NCBI RefSeq assembly: GCF_009797935.1
Contig: NZ_VOLC01000013.1
Location: forward strand, 124,001-188,000
Direction of reading: 5' to 3'
Length of the DNA stretch: 64,000 nt
From: Lunatibacter salilacus
GTDB taxonomy: Bacteria; Bacteroidota; Bacteroidia; Cytophagales; Cyclobacteriaceae
Shown: piece after piece, positions 19,425 to 29,672 of the stretch
Layout of the letters: every line of letters starts with the position of its first letter
Numbering within the stretch: the first letter of the stretch is position 1
Translations under genes and position numbers: made by a program
The notes under the pieces: model-generated
What the model was told of the DNA's origin: nothing
Seen by the model: only the letters and a program-made list of their open reading frames with translations
Database searches by the model: none

Positions 19425-20353
19425 TACGGATTGTTCAGCCTGGTGTATTTATATAGAACTGGCTCTACCCTCATCCGCTTTTCACTTAAAGTAAAATAAC
19501 CCTTACCATCCGGGAAAAATGTTATTGCCTCTCCTTGGGGCTCGGGGGTATAAGGCAACAAAATCGGTTCTCGGGCTAATGCTTCGGGAACCGATTCACC
19601 TTCTTTTCTATCCCAATGGTAAATAACCCAATAATTTTTTATGATGATTTGACTGCCATCTTTAGAGATATCCCCTGCAGTTGACATTGTAATGGGGAGT
19701 TTCATTACTTTCTCCATGGTTTTGACACCTGTATTTTCCCAAAGCTTATCCGCTGCCACAGTATAAAGCGTGTTACTGGAATCACGTTTTGAAAGAATAA
19801 ATAAATCCCCCGAAACCGGGTCAACCATCAGGGTTTCGGCATCTCTGGCTCCATCCGGATATTTCAGGGTAATTTTCTCAGGCTTTATGGAGATTTCCTC
19901 CTTCCAAGATCTTGGTTCCGGAAATCGGAAGATGCGAATATCACTATGTCTGGAATCATTGTCCCCGATATCACCCACATAAATATAGGATTCGTTGGGT
20001 TTTTGACCTGGCCCTATTGCTATATCCTCCCAATCACGATTAGATACTCCCTCCAATAGAATCCTTCCTTTATCTTTTCCCATCGTGTCGAGCATGAAGA
20101 CGACGGGATCACCCCCGCTGTCATTGTGGGTATATAGGATGTTCGGATTGGTCCAAGAAAATGCCAATCCGCTAGCCTCATCGATATCTTTATTCTCCAA
20201 TCTCGATACGGCTTGAGGTTGAGAGTAGAGTGTATCCACCACCTGTGGGTCTAGTCTAATGGTGAATTTTGTCTGCATCTTCTCCGCAATCAAAAATGGT
20301 AGTATTGAAAATGCAAAAATGATCTTAAAAAACAAATCCATATAAAATCTCAT
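19421..20353 (-). CDS. secreted protein, probable beta-propeller, unknown function
   Basis: A 310-residue protein with a hydrophobic N-terminal signal segment (LFFKIIFAFSILPFLIAEK). A start at the second Met (MDLFFKI, 20341) is equally plausible. The mature part shows propeller-like repeats: EASGLAFSWTNPNILYTHNDSGG, NRDWEDIAIGPG, IYVGDIGDNDSRH, YPDGARDAETLMVDPVSGDLFILSKR. The pattern of acidic turns (HNDSGG, GDNDSRH) could bind calcium. No catalytic motif is recognised. The gene is alone, converging on the SulP gene with a four-base overlap. Confidence 0.72.
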   Translation of the reverse strand: MRFYMDLFFKIIFAFSILPFLIAEKMQTKFTIRLDPQVVDTLYSQPQAVSRLENKDIDEASGLAFSWTNPNILYTHNDSGGDPVVFMLDTMGKDKGRILLEGVSNRDWEDIAIGPGQKPNESYIYVGDIGDNDSRHSDIRIFRFPEPRSWKEEISIKPEKITLKYPDGARDAETLMVDPVSGDLFILSKRDSSNTLYTVAADKLWENTGVKTMEKVMKLPITMSTAGDISKDGSQIIIKNYWVIYHWDRKEGESVPEALAREPILLPYTPEPQGEAITFFPDGKGYFTLSEKRMRVEPVLYKYTRLNNPY

Positions 20354-20525
20354 ATATCACTCGTATTAGTCGTAAAGCATGATTTCCGAAAGAAATTTAT
20401 TTCACTTCAGAAGGTGAATGTCCCTTCTAGAACAATTTCGATAGAAACGAATTTATCCTTAAGCAAGTTTCATGCAGAAAATTGTGAAATTGACTTGCGT
20501 CCGTCTTAAAACTGGTTAATAAAAA

Positions 20526-20549
20526 AACGGCCCTTGATTAAGGGCCGTT
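20526..20549. terminator. bidirectional intrinsic terminator downstream of clpC
   Basis: A perfect 10-bp stem AACGGCCCTT (20526-20535) with AAGGGCCGTT (20540-20549) and a 4-base loop is flanked by an A run on the left and a T run on the right. On the minus strand it lies 30 bases after the clpC stop and is a proper terminator for it. Confidence 0.88.
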
Positions 20550-20580
20550 TTTGTTTATTGTATTATTACGAACAGTTTAA

Positions 20581-23109
20581 TTAATCCGCATTTTCCTTTT
20601 TGGTCACACTTATAGTGAGTGCATCTCCTTCTCCACTATAATCTGCCAAGATAACATCTCCCTCAGAAAGCTCTCCTTTAAGGATTTCTTCCGCAATAGC
20701 ATCCTCCAAATATTTTTGAATGGCTCTGTTTAGCGGTCTGGCACCATATTGCTTGTCATATCCTTTTTCAGACAAGAAATCCTTAGCCTTATCCGTCAGT
20801 CTTATCTGATACCCCATATCAGTTATTCTTGCGAACAACTTTCCAAGGCTAATATCAATAATTTCGTGAATATGGTCCTTGCTCAAGCTATTGAAAATGA
20901 CCACATCATCAAGTCTATTCAAAAACTCGGGACTAAAAGCTTTTTTCAGGGCACTTTGAATGGTTGATTTCATGACATCGTCCATGTTCTCCTCCTTCGC
21001 CTTGGAAGCAAAACCAATTCCTGCACCGAAATCCTTTAGATCTCTAACCCCAATGTTGGAGGTCATGATAATGATTGTGTTTCTGAAGTCAACCCTTCTT
21101 CCCAGACCGTCAGTCAAGATTCCGTCGTCAAGCACTTGTAGGAGGATATTAAATACATCCGGATGCGCCTTTTCAATCTCATCCAGGAGTACTACAGAAT
21201 AAGGCTTTCTTCTTACTTTTTCAGTAAGCTGCCCACCTTCTTCATATCCGACATAGCCTGGAGGCGCTCCAACCAAACGGGAGACACTGAATTTCTCCAT
21301 ATATTCCGACATGTCAATCCGTATCAAAGAATCTTCTTTGGCGAAAAGATATATCGCAAGCATTTTGGCGAGCTCAGTTTTACCCACTCCTGTAGGGCCC
21401 AAAAACACGAAAGAACCAATTGGCTTTTTGGGATCTTTTAACCCTACTCTGGTTCGCTGTATGGCTTTTGTCAGCTTCTTGATAGCATCCTCTTGCCCTA
21501 CCACTTTATTTTTCAGCTCCGTCCCCATATTCAGGAGTTTTACCCCTTCATTTTGGGCGATTCTCTTGGCGGGTATGCCAGTCATCATTGCGATGACCTC
21601 GGCCACGTTATCTTCCTCTACTACGTATCGTTTGGTCTTGCTTTCTTCTTCCCACTTTGCCTTGGCATTTTCCAATTGTTCGAGCAATTTCTTCTCCCGG
21701 TCTCTTAACTGGGCTGCCTCCTCATATTTTTGAGATTTAACGACCCGGTTTTTTTCTACCTTGATATTCTCAACTTCTTCCTCCAAACGTAGGATATCTT
21801 CGGGAACATGAATATTATTAATATGAACCCTAGCGCCGGCTTCATCTAATATATCAATTGCTTTATCGGGTAAGAACCGATCCGAAATATACCGATCAGA
21901 TAAGTTCACACATGCCTGAATCGCCTCAGGAGTGTATATGACATTATGGTGATCTTCGTATTTGTCTTTAATATTTTCCAGAATCTGGATAGTTTCTTCG
22001 GGAGAGGTAGCATCTACCATCACCATCTGAAACCGTCTTGCCAACGCACCGTCTTTTTCTATATATTGACGGTATTCATCCAAGGTAGTTGCCCCGATAC
22101 ATTGTATTTCACCACGGGCCAGGGCAGGCTTAAACATATTCGAAGCATCCAACGATCCGCTGGCACCTCCGGCACCTACGATAGTATGGAGTTCATCTAT
22201 AAACAATATTACGTTGGGCGATTTCTCCAGTTCATTCATCACGGCTTTCATCCGCTCTTCGAACTGCCCACGGTATTTTGTCCCAGCGACAAGCGACGCC
22301 AAATCCAAGGTAACGACTCTTTTGTTGAAGAGCACACGTGATACTTTTTTCTGTACGATTCGCAGTGCAAGACCTTCGGCTATTGCCGTCTTTCCTACGC
22401 CAGGTTCACCGATCAGGATGGGATTATTTTTCTTCCTTCTGGATAAGATCTGTGCTACACGTTCTATTTCTTTCTCTCTGCCAATGATTGGATCAAGTTT
22501 GTCTTCTTCGGCCATGCGTGTAAGATCCCTGCCGAAATTGTCCAAAACGGGAGTTCTGGATTTTTCAGCCGTACCGCTTTTGGCACTTCCGGAAGATCCG
22601 CTGGAGGAACCGAATAATTTGGAGCCTTCGTCATCGGAATCATCCGCCTCTGTACCTGATCTTGGAGTTTGGTCTGTTTGGAATTCAAGCATTTCTTTCA
22701 CAGCATCATATGTGGCGTCAAACTTCTGCAAAATTTGAGTAGCTATATTGTCCTCATCCCGAAGGATAGAAAGCAACAAATGTTCGGTACCAATAAGTTG
22801 ACTTTTGAAAATTTTAGCTTCTAAATAAGTGATTTTCAGTACCTTTTCAGATTGCCTGGTCAAGGGAATGTTAGCTAGATTTTTTACGTTGTGATTAGCA
22901 GTTCCCTTTACGGCCCTTTCCACAGAATTCCTCAATTCATCCAAAGGAACACCCAGTTTCTTAAGAATGGAAACAGCGACACCCTCCCCCTCACGGATCA
23001 TTCCCAGTAAGAGGTGTTCCGTGCCTATGTAATCATGCCCCAATCGCAAAGCTTCTTCACGACTTAGGGAAATCACTTCCTTGACTCTATTTGAAAATTT
23101 CGCTTCCAT
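20581..23109 (-). CDS. clpC: ATP-dependent Clp protease ATP-binding subunit ClpC
   Basis: An 842-residue Hsp100 unfoldase. The order of parts is complete: double Clp_N repeat (1-150, with GTEHLLLGMIREGEGVA and GTEHLLLSILRDEDNIA), a Ser/Gly-rich linker, AAA domain 1 with Walker A GEPGVGKT (234-241), a UVR-containing middle domain (about 450-490), AAA domain 2 with Walker A GPTGVGKT, and the C-terminal D2-small domain. ClpC feeds unfolded proteins to ClpP. A TAAATTTG box (complement of 23156-23163) is a likely -7 promoter element 47 bases upstream. The gene ends at a strong hairpin terminator. Confidence 0.96.
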   Translation of the reverse strand: MEAKFSNRVKEVISLSREEALRLGHDYIGTEHLLLGMIREGEGVAVSILKKLGVPLDELRNSVERAVKGTANHNVKNLANIPLTRQSEKVLKITYLEAKIFKSQLIGTEHLLLSILRDEDNIATQILQKFDATYDAVKEMLEFQTDQTPRSGTEADDSDDEGSKLFGSSSGSSGSAKSGTAEKSRTPVLDNFGRDLTRMAEEDKLDPIIGREKEIERVAQILSRRKKNNPILIGEPGVGKTAIAEGLALRIVQKKVSRVLFNKRVVTLDLASLVAGTKYRGQFEERMKAVMNELEKSPNVILFIDELHTIVGAGGASGSLDASNMFKPALARGEIQCIGATTLDEYRQYIEKDGALARRFQMVMVDATSPEETIQILENIKDKYEDHHNVIYTPEAIQACVNLSDRYISDRFLPDKAIDILDEAGARVHINNIHVPEDILRLEEEVENIKVEKNRVVKSQKYEEAAQLRDREKKLLEQLENAKAKWEEESKTKRYVVEEDNVAEVIAMMTGIPAKRIAQNEGVKLLNMGTELKNKVVGQEDAIKKLTKAIQRTRVGLKDPKKPIGSFVFLGPTGVGKTELAKMLAIYLFAKEDSLIRIDMSEYMEKFSVSRLVGAPPGYVGYEEGGQLTEKVRRKPYSVVLLDEIEKAHPDVFNILLQVLDDGILTDGLGRRVDFRNTIIIMTSNIGVRDLKDFGAGIGFASKAKEENMDDVMKSTIQSALKKAFSPEFLNRLDDVVIFNSLSKDHIHEIIDISLGKLFARITDMGYQIRLTDKAKDFLSEKGYDKQYGARPLNRAIQKYLEDAIAEEILKGELSEGDVILADYSGEGDALTISVTKKENAD

Positions 23110-23181
23110 TTATATCCTTTCTTATGAGCTTTTTCAATTCAATTTATAATACTATCAAATTTATGGTAAAACACAATAGTT

Positions 23182-23859
23182 TTACGTATTGTTCAATTTC
23201 TTTTTTGCTGAAAGATCCAATTTGCCTTTAGATTGGGGTCCTTCACAAAATAGCAAATCGACAATGCTTAGATTAGGAACAAAGTCTAAGCCAAATAACT
23301 GCATATACGGTTTGGGAGTATAATATTCCCACTCCCAATGACGGCATTTCGTATCCCATAGCCCTCTAATATCCTTTTGTTCCGAGTCAGAGGGTATTTC
23401 TTCCACTACCTCCATTTTGACATCAAGCTTGAGAAAATACAGACAAGTTGTCAGTAAATCCCAGTTTAGCTCCCACAGAAAAGATTTCTTTTTGAGAAAT
23501 ATTTCTTCGAAGGATGGATAGAAATACTCAAAAAAGGGAGCTTTCCCATAGGAACTTCGCATCCCCCTCAAATGAACATTCAGCCATTTCTGATGGTAAT
23601 CAATTTTAATATCACGGTATGGGGATTTTTTGTGTCCCTTCAATACAGGTATACTTAGTAATTCCACCTTATTTGACATCAATATCTCACACCTATTCCG
23701 ATAGGTCTGTTTGACATAGGGATCATCCAGCGAAATCTTGATGCTTTTTGCATCTTTGACCAATGCAAAGAACTCCAAGTTAGGCAGATAAAAGAGATCT
23801 GCAATCATCGTCCCACTTCCTGAATCTTGACCATTGATGCGGTACTTCCGTTGTCCCAT
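23182..23859 (-). CDS. WbqC-like family protein
   Basis: A 225-residue protein of the WbqC family, recognised by MIADLFYLPNLEFFALVKDA near the N-terminus, the YRNRCEI segment, and WLNVHLRGMRSSYGKAPFFEYFYP. The ATG at 23859 shares a base with the stop of the upstream synthase gene, so translation is coupled; a second start at residue 18 would match the family's usual N-terminus. The family is linked to O-antigen or glycan loci in some bacteria, but its biochemistry is not established, and nothing here shows a substrate. Confidence 0.82.
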   Translation of the reverse strand: MGQRKYRINGQDSGSGTMIADLFYLPNLEFFALVKDAKSIKISLDDPYVKQTYRNRCEILMSNKVELLSIPVLKGHKKSPYRDIKIDYHQKWLNVHLRGMRSSYGKAPFFEYFYPSFEEIFLKKKSFLWELNWDLLTTCLYFLKLDVKMEVVEEIPSDSEQKDIRGLWDTKCRHWEWEYYTPKPYMQLFGLDFVPNLSIVDLLFCEGPQSKGKLDLSAKKKLNNT

Positions 23860-24488
23860 CAGATGATTTCATTGATTTCTCCTTTTCCCTGTCTCACTAT
23901 CTCTATTTCTTCGCCGGTACAGTCAATGACTGTAGAAGCTACATTGTTGCCATATCCTCCGTCAACAACGGCATCTACGATATCCTTATACTTTTCATAA
24001 ATAAGCTCCGGATCCGTGCTATATTCTATCACGTCATCTTCGTCCCTTATGGAAGTGGTCAAAATAGGTTGCCCCAGTTCCTTCACGAGAATCCGGGGGA
24101 TAGGATGATCTGGCACCCTTATCCCTACCGTCTTTTTTTTGTTATTGAGTAATTTTGGGACTTTATTGTTAGCTTCCAGAATAAAGGTAAAGGGCCCTGG
24201 AAGTGCCTTTTTCATCAATTTAAACACCGGTGTACTCAACGCTCGGGTAAACTCTGAAATATTACTTAAGTCGTAACAAATAAAGGAAAAGTTGTGCTTT
24301 TGTGGCTTCACTCCCTTTATCTGGCAAACCCTTTCTATTGCCTTTTGGTTGAAAATATCACATCCCATACCGTATATGGTATCTGTAGGGTAGATGATAA
24401 CACCTCCGGCCCGGAGAATATCCACAATTTTCTGGATGCGCCTAGGGTCAGGGTTTTCCGGGTAAATCTTTATTAATTCTGCTGGCAT
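23859..24488 (-). CDS. L-threonylcarbamoyladenylate synthase (Sua5/YciO/YrdC family)
   Basis: A 209-residue YrdC-fold protein with [23 protein letters not shown] near residues 32-54, the basic [16 protein letters not shown] region and the [11 protein letters not shown] motif. These residues bind ATP and threonine. The reaction makes the TC-AMP intermediate for t6A at position 37 of ANN-reading tRNAs. The length matches the short TsaC/YciO forms without the extra Sua5 domain, so a YciO-like role cannot be excluded. It is the first gene of a two-gene unit with the WbqC-like gene. Confidence 0.87.
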   Translation of the reverse strand: MPAELIKIYPENPDPRRIQKIVDILRAGGVIIYPTDTIYGMGCDIFNQKAIERVCQIKGVKPQKHNFSFICYDLSNISEFTRALSTPVFKLMKKALPGPFTFILEANNKVPKLLNNKKKTVGIRVPDHPIPRILVKELGQPILTTSIRDEDDVIEYSTDPELIYEKYKDIVDAVVDGGYGNNVASTVIDCTGEEIEIVRQGKGEINEII

Positions 24489-24854
24489 TTTTTTTTCCTT
24501 TGGTCATGCACTAACAAAATTAACCTGAAAGCACTCAATTTATGATTGTAAAGTAGAGTATTTATTTCAAAAAAAAAAGAAAGGCTCCCTTAATTTAGGT
24601 AATTCGTCTGAATAAAGTAGTTGCTTCTTAGGTATCCGCCCTTTATTTAAACCCATAGTGGCGAAAACAAAGATAAGAACATTTTTGTTACGCTATTTGA
24701 AGATTCCTTTAGTTTAAATTTTTAATTTATAATTCCTTCAATTTTCAAAAATCCAATGTGAATTTTTAATGTTACCTTTGACCTTCATATTGGGCTACCG
24801 TAAAGGAAAACAATTTCTTCAGCGCAAAAAAGACCCACGAAGTATCGTAAAAAA
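24489..24854. other. divergent intergenic region between the YrdC gene and mltG
   Basis: A gene-less, AT-rich stretch of 366 bases. A TACCTTTG box at 24773-24780 is a good -7 element for mltG and CAAAATTA at 24515-24522 (TAATTTTG on the minus strand) for the synthase gene. Neither has a clear TTTG at the expected -33 distance. I see no other feature. Confidence 0.5.
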
Positions 24855-25901
24855 ATGATAACAGATAAGAAAAGTAAGTTCCTGATGATTGGCGTCATCG
24901 CATTTTCCGTGTTGTTTACCTCGCTTTCCTTCTATTTTTATCAGGCTTTCTTTTCTGCCAATACTCTGGTAGATACGGAGGAGCCAGTGCTGCTGAAAAT
25001 TCCCCGCAATGCTGATTTCGAGCAAGTAAGGGACAGCCTTATTCAGCAAGGCATTATCAAAGATTTGGTTACCTTCAGTTTTGTGGCCAAGGTGATGGAC
25101 TATCAGGAATCTGTCAAACCCGGCCTCTATAAAATAGAGCCTAAGTTGACCAACCGAGAATTAATCCGTCTTCTTCGATCCGGCAGACAGACTCCGGTCA
25201 ACATTACTTTTAACAACGTCCGCACCGATGAGGATTTGGCCGAGAAAATTACCCGAAACCTAGAAATTGAATCAGCTGATTTCCTGCGGATTTTGCAGGA
25301 TAGCGTCCACGCCTCCAAATTTGGATTTAACCATCAAACGGTTCTTTCACTATTTATTCCCAATACCTATGAGGTGTACTGGAATGTAACAGCGATAGAC
25401 CTTTTTGACAGGATGCACAAGGAATACAACCGGTTTTGGACAGATGAACGCAAAGCAAAAGCAGCCCAGCTGGGAATGAATCCAACAGAAGTCTCCACCC
25501 TGGCTTCCATCGTTCAGGCAGAAACCGCCAAAGCCGACGAACGCCCCAAAGTGGCCGGTGTCTACCTGAATAGACTTAAAATCAACATGCCCCTCCAGGC
25601 TGATCCCACCCTTATCTTTGCCATCGGTGATTTTGAAATAAAGCGAGTGCTAAACGTGCATAAAGAAATTGAAAGTCCCTATAATACCTACAAGTATACG
25701 GGATTGCCTCCTGGGCCAATAAACCTGCCGGATATTTCCGCCTTGGAAGCAGTACTCAACTCCCAGCAGCACAACTACCTGTATTTCTGCGCTAAGGAGG
25801 ACTTTTCCGGCTACCACGCATTTGCTACTAACCTTCGGGACCACATGATAAATGCACGTAGGTATCAACAAGCCCTCAACTCGGCAAAAATCTTTAATTA
25901 A
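24855..25901 (+). CDS. mltG: endolytic peptidoglycan transglycosylase MltG
   Basis: A 348-residue protein with one N-terminal membrane helix (residues 8-31), a LysM-like region (about 45-110, ending TNRELIRLLRSGRQTPV), and the YceG catalytic domain. The catalytic Glu is in ASIVQAETAKADERPKVAGVYLNRL (E223), followed by LQADPTLIFAIG and SPYNTYKYTGLPPGPI. MltG cuts nascent glycan strands in the periplasm to set their length. It heads a run of three closely spaced genes with a thioesterase and a YihY protein. Confidence 0.95.
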   Translation: MITDKKSKFLMIGVIAFSVLFTSLSFYFYQAFFSANTLVDTEEPVLLKIPRNADFEQVRDSLIQQGIIKDLVTFSFVAKVMDYQESVKPGLYKIEPKLTNRELIRLLRSGRQTPVNITFNNVRTDEDLAEKITRNLEIESADFLRILQDSVHASKFGFNHQTVLSLFIPNTYEVYWNVTAIDLFDRMHKEYNRFWTDERKAKAAQLGMNPTEVSTLASIVQAETAKADERPKVAGVYLNRLKINMPLQADPTLIFAIGDFEIKRVLNVHKEIESPYNTYKYTGLPPGPINLPDISALEAVLNSQQHNYLYFCAKEDFSGYHAFATNLRDHMINARRYQQALNSAKIFN

Positions 25902-25902
25902 T

Positions 25903-26328
25903 ATGTTTTCTTCGGATACAACGGTACGGGTACGATATGCGGAAACGGACCAAATGGGTTACGTATACTACGGCAACTATGCTATGTATTATGAAGTAGG
26001 CCGGGTGGAAGCTATGCGAAGTATAGGCTTTTCGTATGGTAAAATGGAAGAAAGCGGAATCATGATGCCCGTCTTGGAAAACCGAAGCCGGTTCATATTA
26101 CCTGGGAAATACGATGAATTACTTACGATAAGGACGCAAATAAAGGAGATGCCTGGAGTTAAAATCAAGTTTCATTATTATATTTACAATGAAGCGATGG
26201 AACTCATCAACGAAGGCGAAACCCTACTTACCTTCCTCAAGACAGATACGCATCGGCCATGCAGGCCTCCGTCAAATCTCCTAGAGTTATTGCGCCCCTA
26301 TTTCAAAAATAAAAATGGTTTTTCGTGA
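25903..26328 (+). CDS. acyl-CoA thioesterase of the 4-hydroxybenzoyl-CoA thioesterase family
   Basis: A 141-residue hot-dog-fold protein from ATG 25903, one base after the mltG stop; an in-frame ATG inside mltG (25852) adds residues that do not fit the family. The motif VRYAETDQMGYVYYGNYAMYYEVGRVEAMR contains the catalytic Asp of the YbgC/4HBT type. It probably hydrolyses short acyl-CoAs in the cytoplasm; the substrate is unknown. The following gene overlaps its stop (GTGA). Confidence 0.9.
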   Translation: MFSSDTTVRVRYAETDQMGYVYYGNYAMYYEVGRVEAMRSIGFSYGKMEESGIMMPVLENRSRFILPGKYDELLTIRTQIKEMPGVKIKFHYYIYNEAMELINEGETLLTFLKTDTHRPCRPPSNLLELLRPYFKNKNGFS

Positions 26329-27293
26329 ACCTGAATAAACTGTATATAGATCTTGTCCGCAAACTGCACGCTCAGGCCCTAAAGCTGAGACCGATTCATT
26401 TTGGGAATCCTGACCAAAACGTATATGACGTGGGTAAGATCTTTTTCAGGCAACTTCAGAAGGATGAAATCTTCGAGCGTGCCAGTGCCATGGCCTTCAG
26501 CTTTACCATTGCCATGTTTCCATTATTGCTTTTCCTGCTTAATATTATTCCGTATATTCAATTTTTCTTCCATGATGTAAGTACATCCAATATTCTGCTT
26601 TTTGTCGAAGACATACTACCGGAAAACATCTACGCAGAAGCTTCTCCAACCATTTTGGACATTATTAGTAAACCAAGGCAAAGCCTACTTTCTTTAGGTT
26701 TTTTTCTTGCATTGTATCTATCCACCAACGGAGTAATTTCGTTGATGAATGCTTTTAATTCGGTATACAAAACGAAAGAAAACAGGGGATTTTTTCACAC
26801 CCGACTCATTGCCGTTACCATTGTGCTGGTTCTTGTGCTTAGTGTATGCGGCGCAGTGGTTATTATGGTGATCGGCAACAATATGATCTACAGGCTGTCC
26901 ACATTGGATTTTGTAAACAATACCTTATATGTGTATCTGCTGCTTTTTTTTAAATTTTTCGTACTGTTAATGCTTTTTATGATCGCAACTTCATTTATTT
27001 TCCGCTTTGCTCCCGTAGTTCATGACAAATGGCGTTTTTTTTCAACAGGATCCATCACTGCGGCCTTGCTAATCAACCTTAGTTTTTACGGGTTTACCTA
27101 TTACCTCAACAACTTCGCCAGCTACAACAAACTCTATGGTTCTATCGGTACCATGATTGCTCTGATGCTTTGGCTTTGGATTACGTCAATTATCGTCTTG
27201 ATTGGTTTCGAGATCAATGTAAGCCTGGACATCGCCGCCGAAAGAAGAAAAAGGCGGAAAACTTCCAAATTTAGAATTCTCAGGGATTATTAG
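26325..27293 (+). CDS. YihY/BrkB-like inner membrane protein
   Basis: A 322-residue protein starting at GTG (26325), which overlaps the stop of the thioesterase gene. The YihY family pattern is clear: ERASAMAFSFTIAMFPLLLFLLNII at the first helix, then YLSTNGVISLMNAFNSVYKTKENRG, and the final RFAPVVHDKWRFFSTGSITAALL region before GSIGTMIALMLWLWITSIIVLIGFEIN. About six membrane helices. The family, once called ribonuclease BN by mistake, has no firmly known function. Confidence 0.92.
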   Translation: MNLNKLYIDLVRKLHAQALKLRPIHFGNPDQNVYDVGKIFFRQLQKDEIFERASAMAFSFTIAMFPLLLFLLNIIPYIQFFFHDVSTSNILLFVEDILPENIYAEASPTILDIISKPRQSLLSLGFFLALYLSTNGVISLMNAFNSVYKTKENRGFFHTRLIAVTIVLVLVLSVCGAVVIMVIGNNMIYRLSTLDFVNNTLYVYLLLFFKFFVLLMLFMIATSFIFRFAPVVHDKWRFFSTGSITAALLINLSFYGFTYYLNNFASYNKLYGSIGTMIALMLWLWITSIIVLIGFEINVSLDIAAERRKRRKTSKFRILRDY

Positions 27294-27457
27294 TATTGTC
27301 TCCCAAGACTGCTTAATTTTGCGTTAAATCAACAGGTGTCCACACACGCTTTTTCTGATCGCAACATACCGTTCAGATAACTAGGTGGAATTCGCACTAG
27401 TAAGCCTTCAGATAGACTAGCCATCTGAATGAAAACAAAACACCAACCTTTCTTTTT

Positions 27458-29554
27458 ATGGAAAAATCCAAAAATATTTTTATTGCCACTGCACAACCTT
27501 TCAGTGGAAAATCCATTATCGCACTAGGCCTCGTAGATTTGTTGCTTTCCAAAGCGCAAAAGGTTGGTTATTTTAAACCGATTATCACCCAAAGGCCGGA
27601 GGTAAGCCTAGATACCCATATAGATACGTTAATCAATCATTTTAAACTCCCCATTGATTACAACAAGTCTTATGCCTTCACCAAAGAGGAAGCAAATCTC
27701 TTGATCGAGTCCGGACACCCGGAAGACATCATTGACACCATCATCGAAAAATACAAGGAACAAGAATCAAATTACGACCTTACTATCATTGAAGGCAGTG
27801 ATTTTCTGGGAGAAGGTACCGCTTTTGAATTTGACGCCAACGTTATGATTGCGAAAAACCTGGCGGCACCGGTCATCATAGTTATCACAGGTGAGGGGAA
27901 AAGTATAGCCCAAATCGTCAATTCAGCACTCCTTACCGTCCAGAATTTTCGAAGTAGAAAAGTGCGCGTAGTGGCTTTGGTGGTTAACAAAGCAGCAGAA
28001 GACCGGTTGGAGGAAATTCAAACCACTTTACGGGCCCAATTGCGAAAGGATATCCTATTGGCGGTAATTCCACAAATCATAGAACTGAAAAGTCCTACGA
28101 TGTTGGAGGTGAAAAAACACCTCAATGCACAGGTGATGTTTGGAAAAGAGCACCTCAACAACAGGGCCGACCACTTTATTTTCGGTGCCATGCAGGTGCC
28201 GAATTTTCTGAACCATATCAAAAAAAATGTTCTTGTTGTCACTCCTGGTGATCGGTCAGATATAGTATTGGCTACACTTCAGGCAGACATCTCGCAGAAT
28301 TATCCCAAAATTGCCGGGATCGTTGTAACCGGAGGTTTTGAACTTCCAGAGTCCGTCCTGCGGCTGATCGGCGGATCAAAGGTTTCAATTCCTATCCTGG
28401 CGGTGTCCGAACCGAGCTTTCATGCAGCTACCAAAGTGGCCGGCATTCATTCCAAAATCCAAGCTACGGACACAGACAAAATTCAAACGGCTATTACCAT
28501 ATTCAGAAAGTATATGGATGTAGAGCGACTGGAAAAGGAAATTGCCAATGTAAAACCGTCAGGTGTTACCCCTAGGATGTTTCAGTACCAGCTCGTCACC
28601 CGGGCGAAAAGTCAAAAGAAGCATATTGTTCTACCCGAGGGCAAAGACGACCGTATTCTAAAAGCAGCTGACCGATTGGTAAAGCAGGGCGTAGTCAACA
28701 TTACGCTGTTGGGTAATGAAGATGAAATTGTAGATGCAATCAATCGGCTAGGTCTAAGCCTTACGCCGCAAAACTGCCAACTGATTGACCCACAAAAATC
28801 CGTGCATTTTGATGATTACGCGAATACCCTGTTTGAATTGCGGAAGGGGAAAAACATGCTGATGGGGATGGCTAGAGACCTGATGTCGGATGTTGCCTAC
28901 TACGGGACCATGATGGTCCACAAAGGACATGCAGACGGAATGGTGTCGGGAGCCATTCACACGACCGCACATACGATACGTCCCGCCTTGCAGTTTATCA
29001 AAACACGTCCAGGCGTTTCCCTAGTTTCTTCCATTTTCTTTATGTGTCTTCCAGACCGGGTTACGGTTTTCGGGGATTGCGCAATCAATATCGATCCGAC
29101 AGCCGAAGAGTTGGCCGAAATAGCCATATCATCAGTGGAAACCAGCAGCAAATTTGGTATTGACCCGAAAGTGGCCATGCTGTCTTACTCATCAGGCGCT
29201 TCCGGTACAGGCGACGATGTGGAAAAGGTAAGAAAGGCCACCCAGTTAATCCGAGAGAAAAATCCCGAAATAAAAGTGGAAGGGCCAATTCAATACGATG
29301 CAGCGGTCGACCCCGCCACCGGTATACAAAAAATGCCGGGATCGGAGGTTGCTGGTAATGCCACCATTCTTATCTTTCCGGATCTTAACACAGGCAACAA
29401 TACCTATAAAGCCGTACAGCGGGAATCCGGCGCCGTGGCTATTGGCCCTATACTACAGGGCCTCAACAAACCCGTCAACGACCTCAGCCGAGGCTGTCTG
29501 GTAGATGACATCTTTAATACGGTAGTCATCACGGCCATTCAGGCGCAGCAATAG
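27458..29554 (+). CDS. pta: phosphate acetyltransferase, long form
   Basis: A 698-residue enzyme that converts acetyl-CoA and phosphate to acetyl phosphate. The N-terminal third is a BioD-like P-loop domain (ATAQPFSGKSIIALGL), the middle is a DRTGG domain (GDRSDIVLATLQADI near residue 265), and the C-terminal catalytic part (about 370-698) has MVSGAIHTTAHTIRPALQFI and SYSSGASGTGDDVEKVR. The acetate kinase gene follows at 119 bases, giving the usual acetate overflow pathway. A TAATTTTG box at 27314-27321 may be a -7 element, with a 136-base leader. Confidence 0.95.
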   Translation: MEKSKNIFIATAQPFSGKSIIALGLVDLLLSKAQKVGYFKPIITQRPEVSLDTHIDTLINHFKLPIDYNKSYAFTKEEANLLIESGHPEDIIDTIIEKYKEQESNYDLTIIEGSDFLGEGTAFEFDANVMIAKNLAAPVIIVITGEGKSIAQIVNSALLTVQNFRSRKVRVVALVVNKAAEDRLEEIQTTLRAQLRKDILLAVIPQIIELKSPTMLEVKKHLNAQVMFGKEHLNNRADHFIFGAMQVPNFLNHIKKNVLVVTPGDRSDIVLATLQADISQNYPKIAGIVVTGGFELPESVLRLIGGSKVSIPILAVSEPSFHAATKVAGIHSKIQATDTDKIQTAITIFRKYMDVERLEKEIANVKPSGVTPRMFQYQLVTRAKSQKKHIVLPEGKDDRILKAADRLVKQGVVNITLLGNEDEIVDAINRLGLSLTPQNCQLIDPQKSVHFDDYANTLFELRKGKNMLMGMARDLMSDVAYYGTMMVHKGHADGMVSGAIHTTAHTIRPALQFIKTRPGVSLVSSIFFMCLPDRVTVFGDCAINIDPTAEELAEIAISSVETSSKFGIDPKVAMLSYSSGASGTGDDVEKVRKATQLIREKNPEIKVEGPIQYDAAVDPATGIQKMPGSEVAGNATILIFPDLNTGNNTYKAVQRESGAVAIGPILQGLNKPVNDLSRGCLVDDIFNTVVITAIQAQQ

Positions 29555-29672
29555 GCAGGGGATGTATGTTTAAAAGATTATACTGAAAAAGATTTTGATT
29601 ACCCATTCAAATCCTATTTGTAATTCTGAGCCGCCAGCACTCCCTTTTAAAACAAAAAATTACTTTTAACCG